Shown here: positions 24,805 to 36,289 of the stretch, in pieces
How the letters are laid out: the number at the start of each line of letters is the position of its first letter
How positions within the stretch are numbered: the first letter of the stretch is position 1
NCBI GenBank assembly: GCA_028023455.1
Contig: JAQFVV010012416.1
Location: 5,001,594 to 5,065,593 of the forward strand
Direction of reading: 5' to 3'
DNA length: 64,000 nucleotides
Source of the DNA: Epiperipatus broadwayi
Lineage: Eukaryota; Onychophora; Udeonychophora; Euonychophora; Peripatidae
Made by a program: the position numbers and the translations under genes
The notes under the pieces: generated by a model
Database searches by the model: none
The model's input: the letters and a program-made list of their open reading frames with translations, nothing else
Told to the model about the DNA's origin: nothing

Positions 24805-24834
24805 TGGCGCAGTCGAAAAACCAGTAGGATATTC
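24805..24834 (+). promoter_or_regulatory. Primer-binding site, tRNA-Ser type, interrupted
   Basis: One base after the 5' LTR, TGGCGCAGTCG (24805-24815) matches the complement of the 3' end of animal tRNA-Ser, as used by some Drosophila Gypsy elements. The next eight bases AAAAACCA do not pair, but GTAGGAT (24824-24830) and the following TTC resume the tRNA-Ser complement. The primer site thus looks split by an 8-nt insertion. Confidence 0.65.
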
Positions 24835-24908
24835 AGAAATATATAAACATCGGGAAAACTATTAATCCGAAATTCAGAAATTTATAACTGACGCCGTTCA
24901 AATTAAAC

Positions 24909-25862
24909 ATGGCGCAAGTAAACGTTGGAGAATTTGATGTGCATAGACAATCAGAATGGCCTCTATATGCAAGCCGCATAGATAAATACCTTTTAATGAA
25001 CAATATTTTAAAGGACGAGAGAAAAATTGCCACTCTATTGTATTTTGCGGGTCCAGATGTAATTAAAACAGCAAATCATTTATGCAACGCAAAAAAACCA
25101 GAAGAACTGAAATATTCAGAACTACAGGACATACTTCAAAAATATTTTGATCCCAAACCAACTAAACATGTAGCACGCCTCCATTTCCAGAATCGTAGGC
25201 AAAATAGAGGCGAAAATACTCGAAAATTCGATATTGCACTACAGGAGTTAGCAAAAGATTGTGTTTTTGGGAAATATTTGGAAGAAGCACTATTGCAGCA
25301 ATTCTTATGGGTCATGTCTGATGGGAGGCTCCGAGAGCAGTTATTAACAATCGATGACCTTACATACAAAACAGCGATCAAAACGGGCCTCGCACACGAA
25401 GCGGCTATGGAGCAATCAAAACAATTCCAGAGCGCAACGGCAGCAGAATGGCGTCAAATAAACCTCGTGGAACTAAATGGAAATGACGAAACGAAGTGTT
25501 TCAGGTGCGGAAAATCCGGACATTTAGCTAAAACGTGTAAACAAATAAACTTCGCGGAAAGAAATGAAAATGACGAAATGAAGTGTTACAGATGTGGAAA
25601 ATCCGGACATTTAGCAAAAACGTGTAAATGGAAAAAGAGTAAATGTAAAAATTGCGGAAAAATAGGACACTTAGCGGAAGCGTGTAAAAACAACGCGCAA
25701 GTGGAAATTAAAAATACGGAAACTGTTAATAACGACCAAATAATGTTGTCAGTAAAAATATTTGACCAACCATTTACCATGGAAATTGACAGCGGTTCCG
25801 GAATATTTTTAATGGCTTATAGATTGGAAAACAATAATGCATTTTCACAATCGAACCAGTAA
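24909..25862 (+). CDS. Gag-like polyprotein with three zinc knuckles and protease start
   Basis: A 317-residue frame opening at the first ATG after the primer site (AACATGGCG). Residues 1-170 are the helical capsid-like region of Ty3/Gypsy Gag. Three CCHC knuckles lie at about 197-210 (CFRCGKSGHLAKTC), 226-239 (CYRCGKSGHLAKTC) and 246-259 (CKNCGKIGHLAEAC). The first two sit in an 87-bp tandem duplication. Near residue 294 the motif DSGS marks the start of the aspartic protease, but the frame ends 20 residues later at a stop. Downstream pol is in another frame, so protease is broken here. Confidence 0.88.
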   Translation: MAQVNVGEFDVHRQSEWPLYASRIDKYLLMNNILKDERKIATLLYFAGPDVIKTANHLCNAKKPEELKYSELQDILQKYFDPKPTKHVARLHFQNRRQNRGENTRKFDIALQELAKDCVFGKYLEEALLQQFLWVMSDGRLREQLLTIDDLTYKTAIKTGLAHEAAMEQSKQFQSATAAEWRQINLVELNGNDETKCFRCGKSGHLAKTCKQINFAERNENDEMKCYRCGKSGHLAKTCKWKKSKCKNCGKIGHLAEACKNNAQVEIKNTETVNNDQIMLSVKIFDQPFTMEIDSGSGIFLMAYRLENNNAFSQSNQ

Positions 25863-26029
25863 TCTAGAAAAAACAAATCTGATAAGCAAAAGACGTAAAC
25901 GGGAAGCACATTGAAATAGTCGGGAAAGTTATTGTTCCGGTACAAACAAATAACAAAATCACCGACCTCCCATTATATATCATTCACGGAAAAACAAACC
26001 CCATAATTGGAAGAAATTGGTTCAAACCC
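25863..26029 (+). pseudogene. Protease remnant between gag and pol frames
   Basis: The stop at 25860-25862 is followed by further stops in all frames before about 25900, then by an open stretch in the pol frame. That stretch contains PIIGRNWF, matching the ILGRDWL-type motif that ends Ty3/Gypsy proteases. At least one frame change and one or more stops therefore lie inside protease. Confidence 0.7.
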
Positions 26030-28249
26030 ATGGGCATTAAAATAACTATCACAAAAAAAATTATGATTGAAAAGGAAATACGCAATACATTCCCGTCATT
26101 GTTTAAAAAAGAACTAGGGGAAATTAGAACAAAACCAGTTGAAATACAGCTTAGGGAGAATGCAAAGCCTATGTTGTGTAAACCACGGAGAGAGCCATAT
26201 GCACAACGAGAAAAACTAGCCAATGCACTGGAAGAGTTAACAAATAAAGGGGTATTGACACCTACGGAAAACTCAGAGTGGGCGACACCTATAGTAATCA
26301 TTACTAAGCCAGACGGCAGTATACGTATTTGTGGTGATTACCGGATAACAGTTAACCCAGCTTTAAATAAAAACAATTATCCAGTGCCAAATGTGCGTGA
26401 AGTATTAGCCACTCTCGAGGGAGCAACTCACTATGCAAAATTAGACCTTAATGCTGCATTTCACCAAATACCAGTAACAGAAAAGTCAGCAGAGATCTTA
26501 ACACTGACTACACCTTTTGGTCTATTTAAATACAACCGTTTGCCCTTTGGAATTACCACCGCACCAAATATTTTCCAATCAAACATAGACCAACTACTCC
26601 GAGGAATAAATGGTGTGATACCTTACTTCGATGATATATTAATAATGGCAAATTCAGAGACAGAACTCCAGAGTAAGATTCATGAAGTCTGCGGAAAGCT
26701 AGCAAAATCAGGAGCCAGACTAAATGAAGAAAAATGTATCTGGAATACTTCAGAAATTAAATTTCTAGGACACATAATATCCAATAATGGTAAAAAACCA
26801 ATGCCTGAAAAGATACGGGCTATTAAAAATGCAAAAACACCTCGGAATGTCAAGAAATTACAATCTTTCCTGGGCCTTATTGGATATTTTGAATGTTTTC
26901 TTAAAGGAAAAGCCCACATTGCCAGTAAGTTATATGAGTTATTAGAGAAAAACCGGAAGTGGAGCTGGGATAGAATACATGAAGATGCATTCAAGAAGAC
27001 AAAAAGCTTGCTAACATCAGATGACCTACTCATAAATTACAATAACAATGAACAGATAATATTAACCACTGACGCATCAGAATATGGAGTAGGAGCAGTA
27101 ATAAGTCACCCCACAGATGAAGGTGAACGACCCATAGCTTATGCTTCAAGAACATTATCAAGGTCTGAACGGAACTATAGTCAACTAGACAAAGAAGCCT
27201 TGGCAATCACTGACCACAAACCATTACTGGGAATATTTTCGAGGTCAAAACAATTACCCGATCACTTGAGCCCATGCATGCTGCGTTGGATTGAAATATT
27301 ATCTGCATATGATTATTCCCTTGAATACAGGAGAGGCAGCTTTATAACACATGCTGACGCACTGTCCCGAATACCGGATAATAATGGAAAAACAATAGGA
27401 CAAGTCTCTATAAACTATATAGATACATGGGAATCAAATGTGTTGAATAGTGAGTTAGTAGCAAAATGGACTAAATTAGACGATGGATATAGTCTATTAT
27501 GGAATTGGATATGTAATGGCTGGCCAATTAAACGACCCAACAATCTCCCAGTGGCATTCTGGAAAGCACGAGACCAACTGTCAATAAATAAAGAATGTAT
27601 ACTGATAGGCGATCGAGTAATCATATCAGTTCAAGGTCGCTCAGCAGTCTTAAGTTTGATCCATGATGGACATCCTGGAATTATAAGAGCCAAAGCTTTG
27701 GCACGTTCCTATGTATGGTGGCCAGGTATAGATAAAGACATCGAAAACACTGTAAAGGCATGTACAAACTGCCAGTCAACTGCAAATCAGAAACCGCGAA
27801 CGTATACATCATGGCCAACTGCAACTAAACCATGGGAGCGGGTCCGCATGGACCATGCAGGACCTTTCAGAGGAAACCTATTCTTGGTTATAATAGATGC
27901 ATATTCTAACTGGGTAGAATATAGACTAGTTAGGAACACAGGGTCTAATGAAACAATATCAACTCTTAAAGAAATTTTTGCTTTCCATGGAATACCAAAA
28001 AGCCTGGTAAATAATGGTTCTGGGTTTACCTCAGACCAATTCAAAGATTTTACAAGGGAATGGGGTATCAAACACATTTACACTCCACCCTACCACCCAG
28101 AGTCAAATGGACTGGCTGAAAAAGCTGTACACCAGTTAAAGCAAGCCCTTAACAAATCAGAATCTCAACAAGCCCATGAAGTTCTTCAGTTAGCAATGCT
28201 TTACCAACATTCCACACCCATAGCATCGACTGGGATTTTCGCCAGCTGA
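26030..28249 (+). pseudogene. Pol: reverse transcriptase, RNase H and integrase, defective
   Basis: A 739-residue open frame, continuous upstream with the protease end. RT: first catalytic aspartate in AKLDLNAAFHQ (about 139) and YFDD at 199-202. RNase H: LTTDAS near 346-350, QLDKEALAI, TDHKPL and HADALSR; the stretch between EALAI and TDHKPL is missing, which suggests an in-frame deletion of roughly 18-20 residues. Integrase: zinc-binding HDGH at 545-548 with CTNC at 578-581, first catalytic Asp in RMDHAG (608), the second replaced by Asn (VNNGSGF, 661), and Glu in SNGLAEKA (697). The frame ends early in TGIFAS; homology continues in another frame. Confidence 0.88.
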
Positions 28250-28668
28250 AAGGTTACTAGGCCGGAAACTACGAACCAAACTATCACTACTACGCCCACA
28301 ACATGAGTCCATTGAAACTATGACAGTGGAATGCAATGAATTTACAGTGGGTCAAAGCATTTGGGTTAGAGATTCCCTAAAAAAAAAAGTGGACATCAGG
28401 TGTGATCTTGAAAATACTTTCAAACAAAATCGTACTCATAGAATCAGAAACGGGCACACAATTCCGTCGCCATATGAACCACATTAAGAAGCGAATAACA
28501 AACAAGTTACCCCCCTACACAGGACTAAATCGTGAAATTATAGAAGAAAAGGGAGCTGACCAAATGGCTGAAAAAGTAACCACACATGAGAGTAATCCTA
28601 AACCAGGAAAAGATAAACCTCAAAGAGTGCGGAAGCCTCCTGTCTACCTTAAAGATTACTTGTGTTAA
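28250..28668 (+). pseudogene. Integrase C-terminal tail, out of frame
   Basis: Immediately after the stop at 28247-28249 a different frame continues the integrase (AERLLGRKLRTK), so a single-base frameshift near 28236 is likely. A later frame (28402-28668) contains KRITNKLPPYTG and a basic tail ending VRKPPVYLKDYLC, followed by a stop and a long A/G tract. It is the natural end of the pol polyprotein. Confidence 0.75.
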
Positions 28669-28712
28669 TTAATAAAAAAAAAAAAAAAAGGGGGGGGAAA
28701 CCGTGGTTCTCT

Positions 28713-28729
28713 AAAGTAAAGGGGAGGAG
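28713..28729 (+). promoter_or_regulatory. Polypurine tract of Ty3/Gypsy element
   Basis: AAAGTAAAGGGGAGGAG sits directly upstream of the 3' LTR TG. Its position and composition are those of the plus-strand primer of LTR retrotransposons. An additional A14-G8 run lies at about 28674-28697. Confidence 0.75.
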
Positions 28730-29206
28730 TGCTATATATATATAATTGGATTTGAATTATACAAATAAAAGGATTCAAGAAATCCCTGGGGCAATTGATA
28801 ACTTTTATCTAGTAAGAATTTACTTACATCTAAAAGTGGACCCTTCTGATTGGAGATAAGCCTTGCTCTCGGAGTTTAGAGATTTCATTGGTAAAAATAG
28901 ACTTTAGAGAACAATAGCGAGATACAGAGAGAGGAAAAAACCTTCCCAGGAATCCGTGCAGTCGCACTTGAGTTCCACGACCAGGGAAGAAGGAATAATT
29001 TACTCGTCGGAGAATAATCGGATAGGATATAAGAGCCGACGGATAAGACAACAACTTCGGGAGATTGATATCGTAGCGCAGTGCAGCACTAAGATACATA
29101 ACGAGCCTCGATTAAGGCCGGATAATCCCCGCAGTGTTCATAATCCTAACCCGGTCCATAGTGTAACTTCTCGATCATTTTCCACGGCGAATTTCAAGAC
29201 ATATCA
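28730..29206 (+). repeat. 3' LTR of Ty3/Gypsy element
   Basis: Begins TGCTATATATA after the polypurine tract and ends ACATATCA before the target duplication CAGAT. It is the near-identical partner of 24323-24803. Confidence 0.95.
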
Positions 29207-32200
29207 CAGATCTAGCCACTAAAATTAACAGATAATAAAAGTAAATAAAGCTATGGTTTAAGACTAAGACTAAGTCATGTTTGTAGTAAGTGGCATTCAG
29301 TTTATAAGATACTTTCTTACTGTTTAGATAAAAGTTGAACATATAACATGTGGGGTGTAAGGACAAGGCCCAGTCTTTGAAAAAAAATCCCAAACTGATC
29401 ATTAAGATAATTTTCTATTTCAAAAAACTATTTCTTTTTTAAGTTTTAATTAATCTCATGTGGTTAGATAAATCTCTTGAAATCTGCTCCTAGAAGAACT
29501 AAACCTTGTGGCAGATTTTACTGAAAAATTTTGTATATGTTAAGATTATTATTTAAAGACATTTGAATTTTTTGGTTGGAGAGTTTTTTTGCATTTAAGA
29601 AATTTAAAGTAGTTTACTAGTTTGCCAAACAGATTTTCAAGCTGAAGTTAAATGAATAAAGATAGTTCCAACCTTTACTTCACATTGAAATCCCTTTTCC
29701 TTGCGAGTCATTAAAAGATAGAACTCTAACTTTGTCCTGATGAATACTCAGTCTGTTCTAAAAATAGTTATTTAAACAAGACTAACTTCCTCCCTATTTA
29801 CTTTTCAAGCATCATTTACTGTATACTTGAATAATCAATGTTTTAGTATATGGTAAGTTAATTTCCACCTTAGATAGGTTTCTGGATTTTGCCTTTAACA
29901 ATGAAGACTTAAAATTCAAGACAGAATTCAATTCAATTATGCATCTGGAAGACACCTTGAACTCATTTTTTTACTCTCAAGCTAATGGCTTGGAATTAAA
30001 AAAATAAAATCTTGAATTCAAACCTATCTGTTTGTATAATTAAATAGATCTGATACTAGGTCAATTTTTACATATTTTTGTAACCTAAATTCTATTTTAA
30101 CTATGGACACATTTTTCCCTTGGCTAACAATATTAAAACCAACACAAAATCGCATGATTCTTCTTTTCTTTAATACAGTTCAAGAGCAACCTTCTCTCTC
30201 CCTATCTCTACTACTACTACTATTACAATGATGATGACAACGATGACTACTACTACTCTAGCGCCATCTACAGAAATCAGGAATAATCAATATTTTAGTA
30301 GATGAAGCTAGAATAGTAGAAAGATGAAGATTCTCTTTTTTATACTGTACTAAGCTGAAAGAATAAGTGATGTTGCATTGGTATTAAGATATATGACTCT
30401 CAACTATACTTTCAAAGAGCCTCTAAGGAATACATAGTAACACTGGCTATAATTTTTTTGGATTATTCTATTTAAAAATTAATATAGTCATGCTTTCATG
30501 CCAAAGGTTTGGGATAGTTTATGTACGATTAATGTTAATGAGTAATTTTGAAAATCATGCTTTGGCTTTAGGCCTAAATTTCTAAAATCTCTGAAGGTAT
30601 AAGTTTCTGGAGTTTTTCTTGACTTAAAACAATCAATGGCAAATTAAGTTCAATAATACTATTGGTTTTGTTAGGCTTATGTTAGATAAATGTTGTAAAG
30701 AGTTCGCATAGTTATGCATTAATGATGACTTTTCTGGTTTCACCAATCTTGGGCTTAGTAATTTCATGCATACAGTAATACTATTAGAGTTGCTTCTATA
30801 ACTATCAATCTTGCATAAAAAGGACTAGATCTTCTTGGAACATCTAGTAAAGTTTTATTTTTTATGATCTCTCCCCATCCAAATTAGTTTATAAGTTGCT
30901 TAGGAGTTTCTGGAACTTTGGAAGATAAATATTGATTGCAAAAAAAACTTCTGATTTTGTTTTGGCCTGGAATAAATTTTTTCAATATCTTTAAAGATAT
31001 AACTTATGTAGTGGTTCCAATAAGTTTTTCTTTTTTTTTTTTTCAAATTTCATTGCATGGTTTCCAATTAGGGAATGTGAAATCCAAAAACGATTAAATT
31101 TGGTTTAAGTTGGTTTTGCAGAAAAAATGATGTGCTACCATATTTTTTGTTGAAATAAAACATATAACAAGGGTTGGCTTTCTGTCCCATCTGAAAAGTT
31201 GCTATATGTTCAGCACTGTGAAGTATGTGGATGCTCTTTAAGCTTATCAATTCTAAAAGTTATGAAGTCGTTCTGTCTTCACTCAAAGGTTACAGAAATT
31301 TCCTATGAACATAAAAAATGAAGGGAGATCTTGGAAAAGAAAGTTAGTTGGATTGGGAGAAATGTAAACACTCCATGGTGGAGATTATTTATTGGAATAG
31401 TGATTGTTATGTTACTTTAATTATCTCCAAAAGAAGCTGTTTGCATTATTAGTTGATTTGAAATGAAGACAGTACAAACACTTAGAATGTGTTAAATCAA
31501 AGATCAATATAAAGTCAGAGATAATAAAAAAATATACATTAATATAAAAATGAAGTCTCTTGAAGTGCAAATAGACTAATTTTGTGAAGGATCTCCATTT
31601 CTGATATAAATATAAAATTAGTGGATGAATATTATTCTGCGGAAATTATAACTGACAATGAAAATGTTTCATGACATCTAACCCTATGTAGACATTTTTC
31701 ATTTTAAGAATTTAGGACTCTCATCTTCTTAATGCAAAATAGTCAATACTGCATATAACTTTATGGTGCTATTTATATAACTTGCTGAATAAGATGGATA
31801 CCGATTTCCAGAAATGGGAGATTGGCTTTACATGCATAAGCATGCTATATGCAGAAAGATTTGCAGGAAGTCTCAATAGGTTGAGCTTTCCCTTTTGATA
31901 GAGTGACAGGAACAAACAAGTTATATGACCAGTAATAATTGTTATAACCCAAAAGATACAACTAGGAATAAATGCACTTATGACAAATTAGTACTTTATC
32001 TAGAGTTCTCTCTGAAGGCAAGATTAATCTTACTGTGTATGCACTTACTCTGTGGTTTTTTCCTCCCTAGGGTCGGTATACCATTTCACCCAGTATTAAT
32101 GACTAGCACAATATTTTTCTCTTTTGTTCTGTGTAGTATCCATCTATGTGGATTGAGCAGACTAAACCAAGTAATTTCTGGTTATCAGTCGACTGCTCTC

Positions 32201-32382
32201 TAAGTATATCGCAGTATCACAAAACTATAAATCATTATTACAACCAACTTATCAAGAAATAAACACTCTAATGAACAAGTCTATCTCATAGTAAGTGTCA
32301 AAAAGATAATTATGCCAATGATATCAATACAAGTAATAATGACAATTTACATAAACTATCACTCTTTATATATATATATATA

Positions 32383-32952
32383 TGACTTCATATTATAATT
32401 ATTTTTGGGATATTCATGTAGTAAAATAGCTAAATAGCTGACGTTTCAGTACAATAACAAGTACCTTCTTCAAAGTGTCCTCTTTCTCAAATCATAGGAA
32501 TGCGTGTGAGATTTAAAATCGTTATTTTCATCTTTTTCTTTCTCCTCATGTTTAAATTCTACTGGTTGAGAAGTTTTAAAAATTAGTTTGTCTTCCAATA
32601 GCTTCTTCTAAATGTTAATTTTCTTTAATTCACACCTTTTATTTAAACTCATGAGCTTTTAAAAATCTCTATAGCTTCTCTTAGCAATCTCTGGTCATAT
32701 TGTTCAATTTTTACTAGAATATTTGTTTTATGAAAATTGATATCATGATTAGTTAATTTTATATGAGAATAAATAGATGATGAATTGGATATTTTTCTCT
32801 GATTGCCAGAACGATTTTAAACCTCACATGCATTCCTATGATTTGAGAAAGAGGACGTTTTGAGGAAGGTACTTGTTATTGTACTGAAACGTCAGCTATT
32901 TAGCTATTTTACTTTACAGAATATCCCCAAAATAATTATAATATGAAGTCAT
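32383..32952. mobile_element. Penelope-derived foldback element
   Basis: Inverted arms of about 140 bp (32383-32520 and 32812-32952) bracket sequence that on the minus strand matches the Penelope remnant at 16852-17049 (same TTGAGAAGTTTTAAAAAT and TTAATTTTCTTTAATTCACA wording). Each arm contains GAAGGTACTTGTTATTGTACTGAAACGTCAGC or its variant. It is probably a 5'-truncated Penelope copy with inverted pseudo-LTR ends; no intact ORF remains. Confidence 0.7.
32860..32890 (+). ncRNA. Hammerhead-like core in Penelope terminus
   Basis: TTGAGGA is followed by a helix II candidate (GGTAC with GTACT, using one G-U pair) closed by an 8-nt loop, then GAAAC and GTC. The first base of the CUGANGA box is U instead of C, and the minus-strand partner near 32450-32482 has the same change. 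The relationship to the core at 4272 is clear; activity is doubtful. Confidence 0.35.
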
Positions 32953-34316
32953 CATTTATCCATGAAAATATTAGAATTAACATATATATATAGCACTTGT
33001 TTTGTATGTCAAAACTAGAAGACATATATATAAAATTTAAAATACCTCTGTATTTATTATATATACATATATACATCATCTATTACAATTCATGTAGTAG
33101 ATTGCCATTACCAGAGTGTATAAATATTAAATTCACATTAGTACTAGATAAAAATAAAAAAAATTAAATAATCACGATGCTCAAGGTGTCACATGTCATT
33201 CAAGTATAATAGTTCAATTTAGATGATGATATTTTTACATGTACTTTTCTTAACTTGGAACTAATGCAGAAGTTAATAGCTCTTCAGTATGCCATACTAC
33301 TATAGTGTTTAATCACACGGGCAAAAAAAATATTTTATATGAATGCATAATTATAAAATTAAATTGATTAATTTAACAAATTCATATTAAAATATTAAAA
33401 TAAAACAAGATAGTTTTTTAATAAATAACAAATTAAAGATATTCATAAATTTCAAGGCTAAGCAAGAAAAATTGTGTTTGTCTTCTAACAAAGTATAATA
33501 AATCAATATTTAAAAGCCTCTTACTGAATAAGTTTTCCATATAATTGTTTGGAAAGTAATATTATTGAGATTACAGTTTGATATTATTCTTGTTAATCCT
33601 GAAGTAAAATTTTGGATAATTAATATTGCTTATTAAATCTCTTTAACACTTTTAGAGGGGTTTTTTCCTCAGTCACTAACAACTTATGATCCTGGATATA
33701 AGTATTCAGGGTAATTTGTGGTGTGTTCTTCCAAAATATTATAAAACAATAATTCAAAAAATATAATAGACATTATTTGAGAGATCATAAGACGTTTGAG
33801 CACCGGAAATGTTAGAGCCAATTAGAAAATCCATGAAACCCTTACTATAGCATTCTACCATTGGACTAAATTCCACAGGACGATAATCTATTTATGCAGG
33901 ACATTATTAATATACATAAATGTTGAATATACTGCACCAAAACTCTGGTCAACTCATAATCAAATGGAAACTATAGAAATTAATTGAAAACTAAAAAAAA
34001 AATAAAAGAATAAATAATCACATGATTTTATTGCTTGCAAGTTCATAAGAAGTTTGAGCACTTGATATATGAGGATTGAAATTCTCAAGAGTCAGCTAAT
34101 CCATTACTGCAATAAACCATGCAGAGCAAAAGATAATCGAATTAGGTGATTTTCTTCTGTATTTTTGTGTTATGGTTTTTCAATTTATTCACCTGATTTT
34201 TTTTTTTTTTGTCATTTTATCTGTTTATAATTTTTTTCTCTTTCATTTTTATCTTCTTTATCTACTCTTTCCCTTTCTTCTCTCTCTAATTACCTTTACA
34301 ACTTCTCTCTACTTAC

Positions 34317-34496
34317 CTTTACAAATTGGACAGCAGGATCCAGGTAATGTTTCCTGTCCTCTGCAAGGCAAAGGTGGACACTGCTGAGGTGAGTTACACA
34401 CAATGTTGCCATTTTGACAGGTGCACTGTACACAGATATCTCCACTTCTAGCAAAGGTTAGACCATTCTGTATCACCTGGCCCCCAATAATGCAAT
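34317..34496 (-). CDS. VWC gene exon 8: complete VWC domain 5
   Basis: A symmetrical phase 1-1 exon of 180 bp coding one whole ten-cysteine VWC module without the internal phase-0 intron found in domains 2-4. The first half has CIIGGQVIQNGLTF and CVQCTC; the second opens NGNIVC and ends PGSCCPIC. Acceptor CCATAG, donor GTAAGT. The downstream intron of about 11.1 kb is the largest of the gene and contains the Ty3/Gypsy element in the opposite orientation to the gene. Confidence 0.9.
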
Positions 34497-34689
34497 CTAT
34501 GGTTTAAAAAAATATTTTTAAAAAATGAAAACAAACAATAAAATACATTTATATAAAGATTTAATAACACATGCAATTATTCTGCAATTAATAGGATAAC
34601 TGAAATAATTATTATTACTAATTTAAAAGCACTTTAGAAATATGTCACTAATTGATATTTACAAACTTCTGTCAATGTCAAACTATTAG

Positions 34690-35290
34690 TAGTATGGGCA
34701 CTGGTATCAGAACTATTATTGTTATTATTACTGATGTTATTATCTGCTTTCATTACAGATGCTATTGAAACTATTGCTATCACACAGCCATCAAAGCAGC
34801 AATTAATACATCTACTATCACTACTATTGCAAATACCATGGCTATTACTACTGTTAGCTACTAATATTGCTATTGCTGATACTATCAACTACTTTTATTA
34901 CTGATGCTACTATACTACCACCATCACTAAAGTTATGACTACTATATTACCATTGCTACTATTATTACTGCTGCTGCTATTACTACAACTCCAGTTGCTA
35001 TTATTTGCTTTTATTACTATTCCTACTGTTACTCTTCTTACCTCATCACCACCATTATTTTAATTACTATTACTACTACTGCTATGCTGGCACTATTATT
35101 ACTATTGCTGCTATTGTCTTTTATTACTGATTACTTTACTATTACTCCACACTATAATATCAGTATACCTGTTACTATTACTGCTGCTATTATTATGACT
35201 ACACTACCACCATTATAGTTATTATTGCTTGTGCTGCTAATATCTGCTACTAGTGTTATTACTACTACTTAATACTGCTGCTTCTACAAT
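34690..35290. repeat. Degenerate trinucleotide repeat tract (TTA/CTA/CTG type)
   Basis: About 600 bp dominated by imperfect triplets such as ATTACTACTGCTATTATTACT. The short open frames on both strands are low-complexity products of this tract and not genes. Confidence 0.75.
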
Positions 35291-36289
35291 TGCTTTGCTA
35301 TTTATTTATTTACTACTAAGGGAACACCATCCCCTGTTGCCTTTGACTCCCAACACTCTGGGGCTTGCTCTGCTTGTCCACCCCCTTTTGATGGAACTTA
35401 TGGAAAAATAATTATTTCCGACATTTCTTTCCATAGAAAATGATAAAATTCTAACATTGGAGCAGCCCAATGTGCAAACAAATAGACTGTCCATATGTAT
35501 TCTATAGTGAGATGAGGCAAATCTTAGAATTAGAATGACCCAGCATTCTTTAATGTATAGAAAATCTAAGTCAAAGTATGATACTGCTAATTGCCAGTCT
35601 TTCATAATCGTGAAAGAGAATACGGCTATAGCTGTGATCCGAATATTGCTAAAATTATGTGCGAAAAAAGAAATGATCGCAACTGTAAAATAAAACAAAC
35701 ATGGTTCATTAAACAAAATGAATATGTAATGAACCAAAAATCAAACAGTATTCAATTCAGAAAAAAATTAATGTCCTCAGGAGAATAACCATGAATATGA
35801 AGTAAAAGGGTTGAAAGTAAACTTCATGCAATAAATTTTATTATTTTTAATATTTAAAACTCTGACTTAATATTTCTTTTACATCAATATATATAACGTG
35901 TTTTTGAAATTCCAACAATATTATATTAGAGTAGGATAAAATTGGAAAATAATAATATCAAACACATATATGGAAGATTTAAAATTCCTCCGATTTAACA
36001 CATTATATAAAATTGTCACTTATGATTTTTGGCAAAACTTCTTAGGATGTGTATTCCTAAATTCTATTTCTAAAAGCAGATTATTGCCAAAGAAAAAAAG
36101 ATTAAAGAATTCAATAAGAAAGAATCTATTGTCAATGCTTTCAAATTATTATTTTTGAAAAAAAAAACAACACTCAGATTCAAATACATTTTAACAAAAA
36201 TTATAAAATTAAATTCTATTTTTGCTACATTAAATAAGACCACATTAACTATTTCATAAAATGCAACTTTATTCTTTAACATATATTAG

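Larger units (their letters stand above)
24323..29206 (+). mobile_element. Ty3/Gypsy LTR retrotransposon, complete but defective
   Basis: The element is bounded by TG..CA LTRs (481 and 477 bp) and by a perfect 5-bp target duplication CAGAT (24318-24322, 29207-29211). Internal order is primer-binding site, gag with three CCHC knuckles, protease remnant, reverse transcriptase, RNase H, integrase: the Ty3/Gypsy order. By eye the LTRs differ by about a dozen substitutions plus an AT-repeat length change, so the insertion is moderately old. Frame breaks between gag and pol, within pol's end, and altered catalytic residues mean this copy is not autonomous. It lies antisense in a host intron. Confidence 0.95.
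23250..34316. other. Intron between exons 9 and 8
   Basis: The largest intron (about 11 kb). It hosts the complete Ty3/Gypsy insertion (24323-29206), a Penelope-derived foldback (32383-32952) and short MITE-like copies near 33780 and 34020. In 23260-24310 and 29220-32370 I find no recognisable genes; a CTA/ATG triplet patch lies at 30206-30256. Confidence 0.65.

Noticed and set aside
24553-24846. 97-residue frame (and its twin at 28956-29222) as a possible gene.
   Set aside because: Both lie wholly or mostly inside the LTRs and are copies of each other. Codon content and position indicate non-coding LTR sequence.
31925-32203. 92-residue plus-strand frame with several hydrophobic stretches.
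   Set aside because: No start context, no family resemblance and antisense to the host gene in an intron. Frames of this size are expected by chance.
34634-34904. Overlapping frames on both strands rich in N, S and I or L.
   Set aside because: They are products of an imperfect trinucleotide tract and not conserved coding sequence.
35306-35788. Overlapping frames of 143 (minus) and 65 (plus) residues.
   Set aside because: No domain, no splice context in phase with the host gene and no similarity I can name. Part of the minus frame runs over low-complexity sequence.
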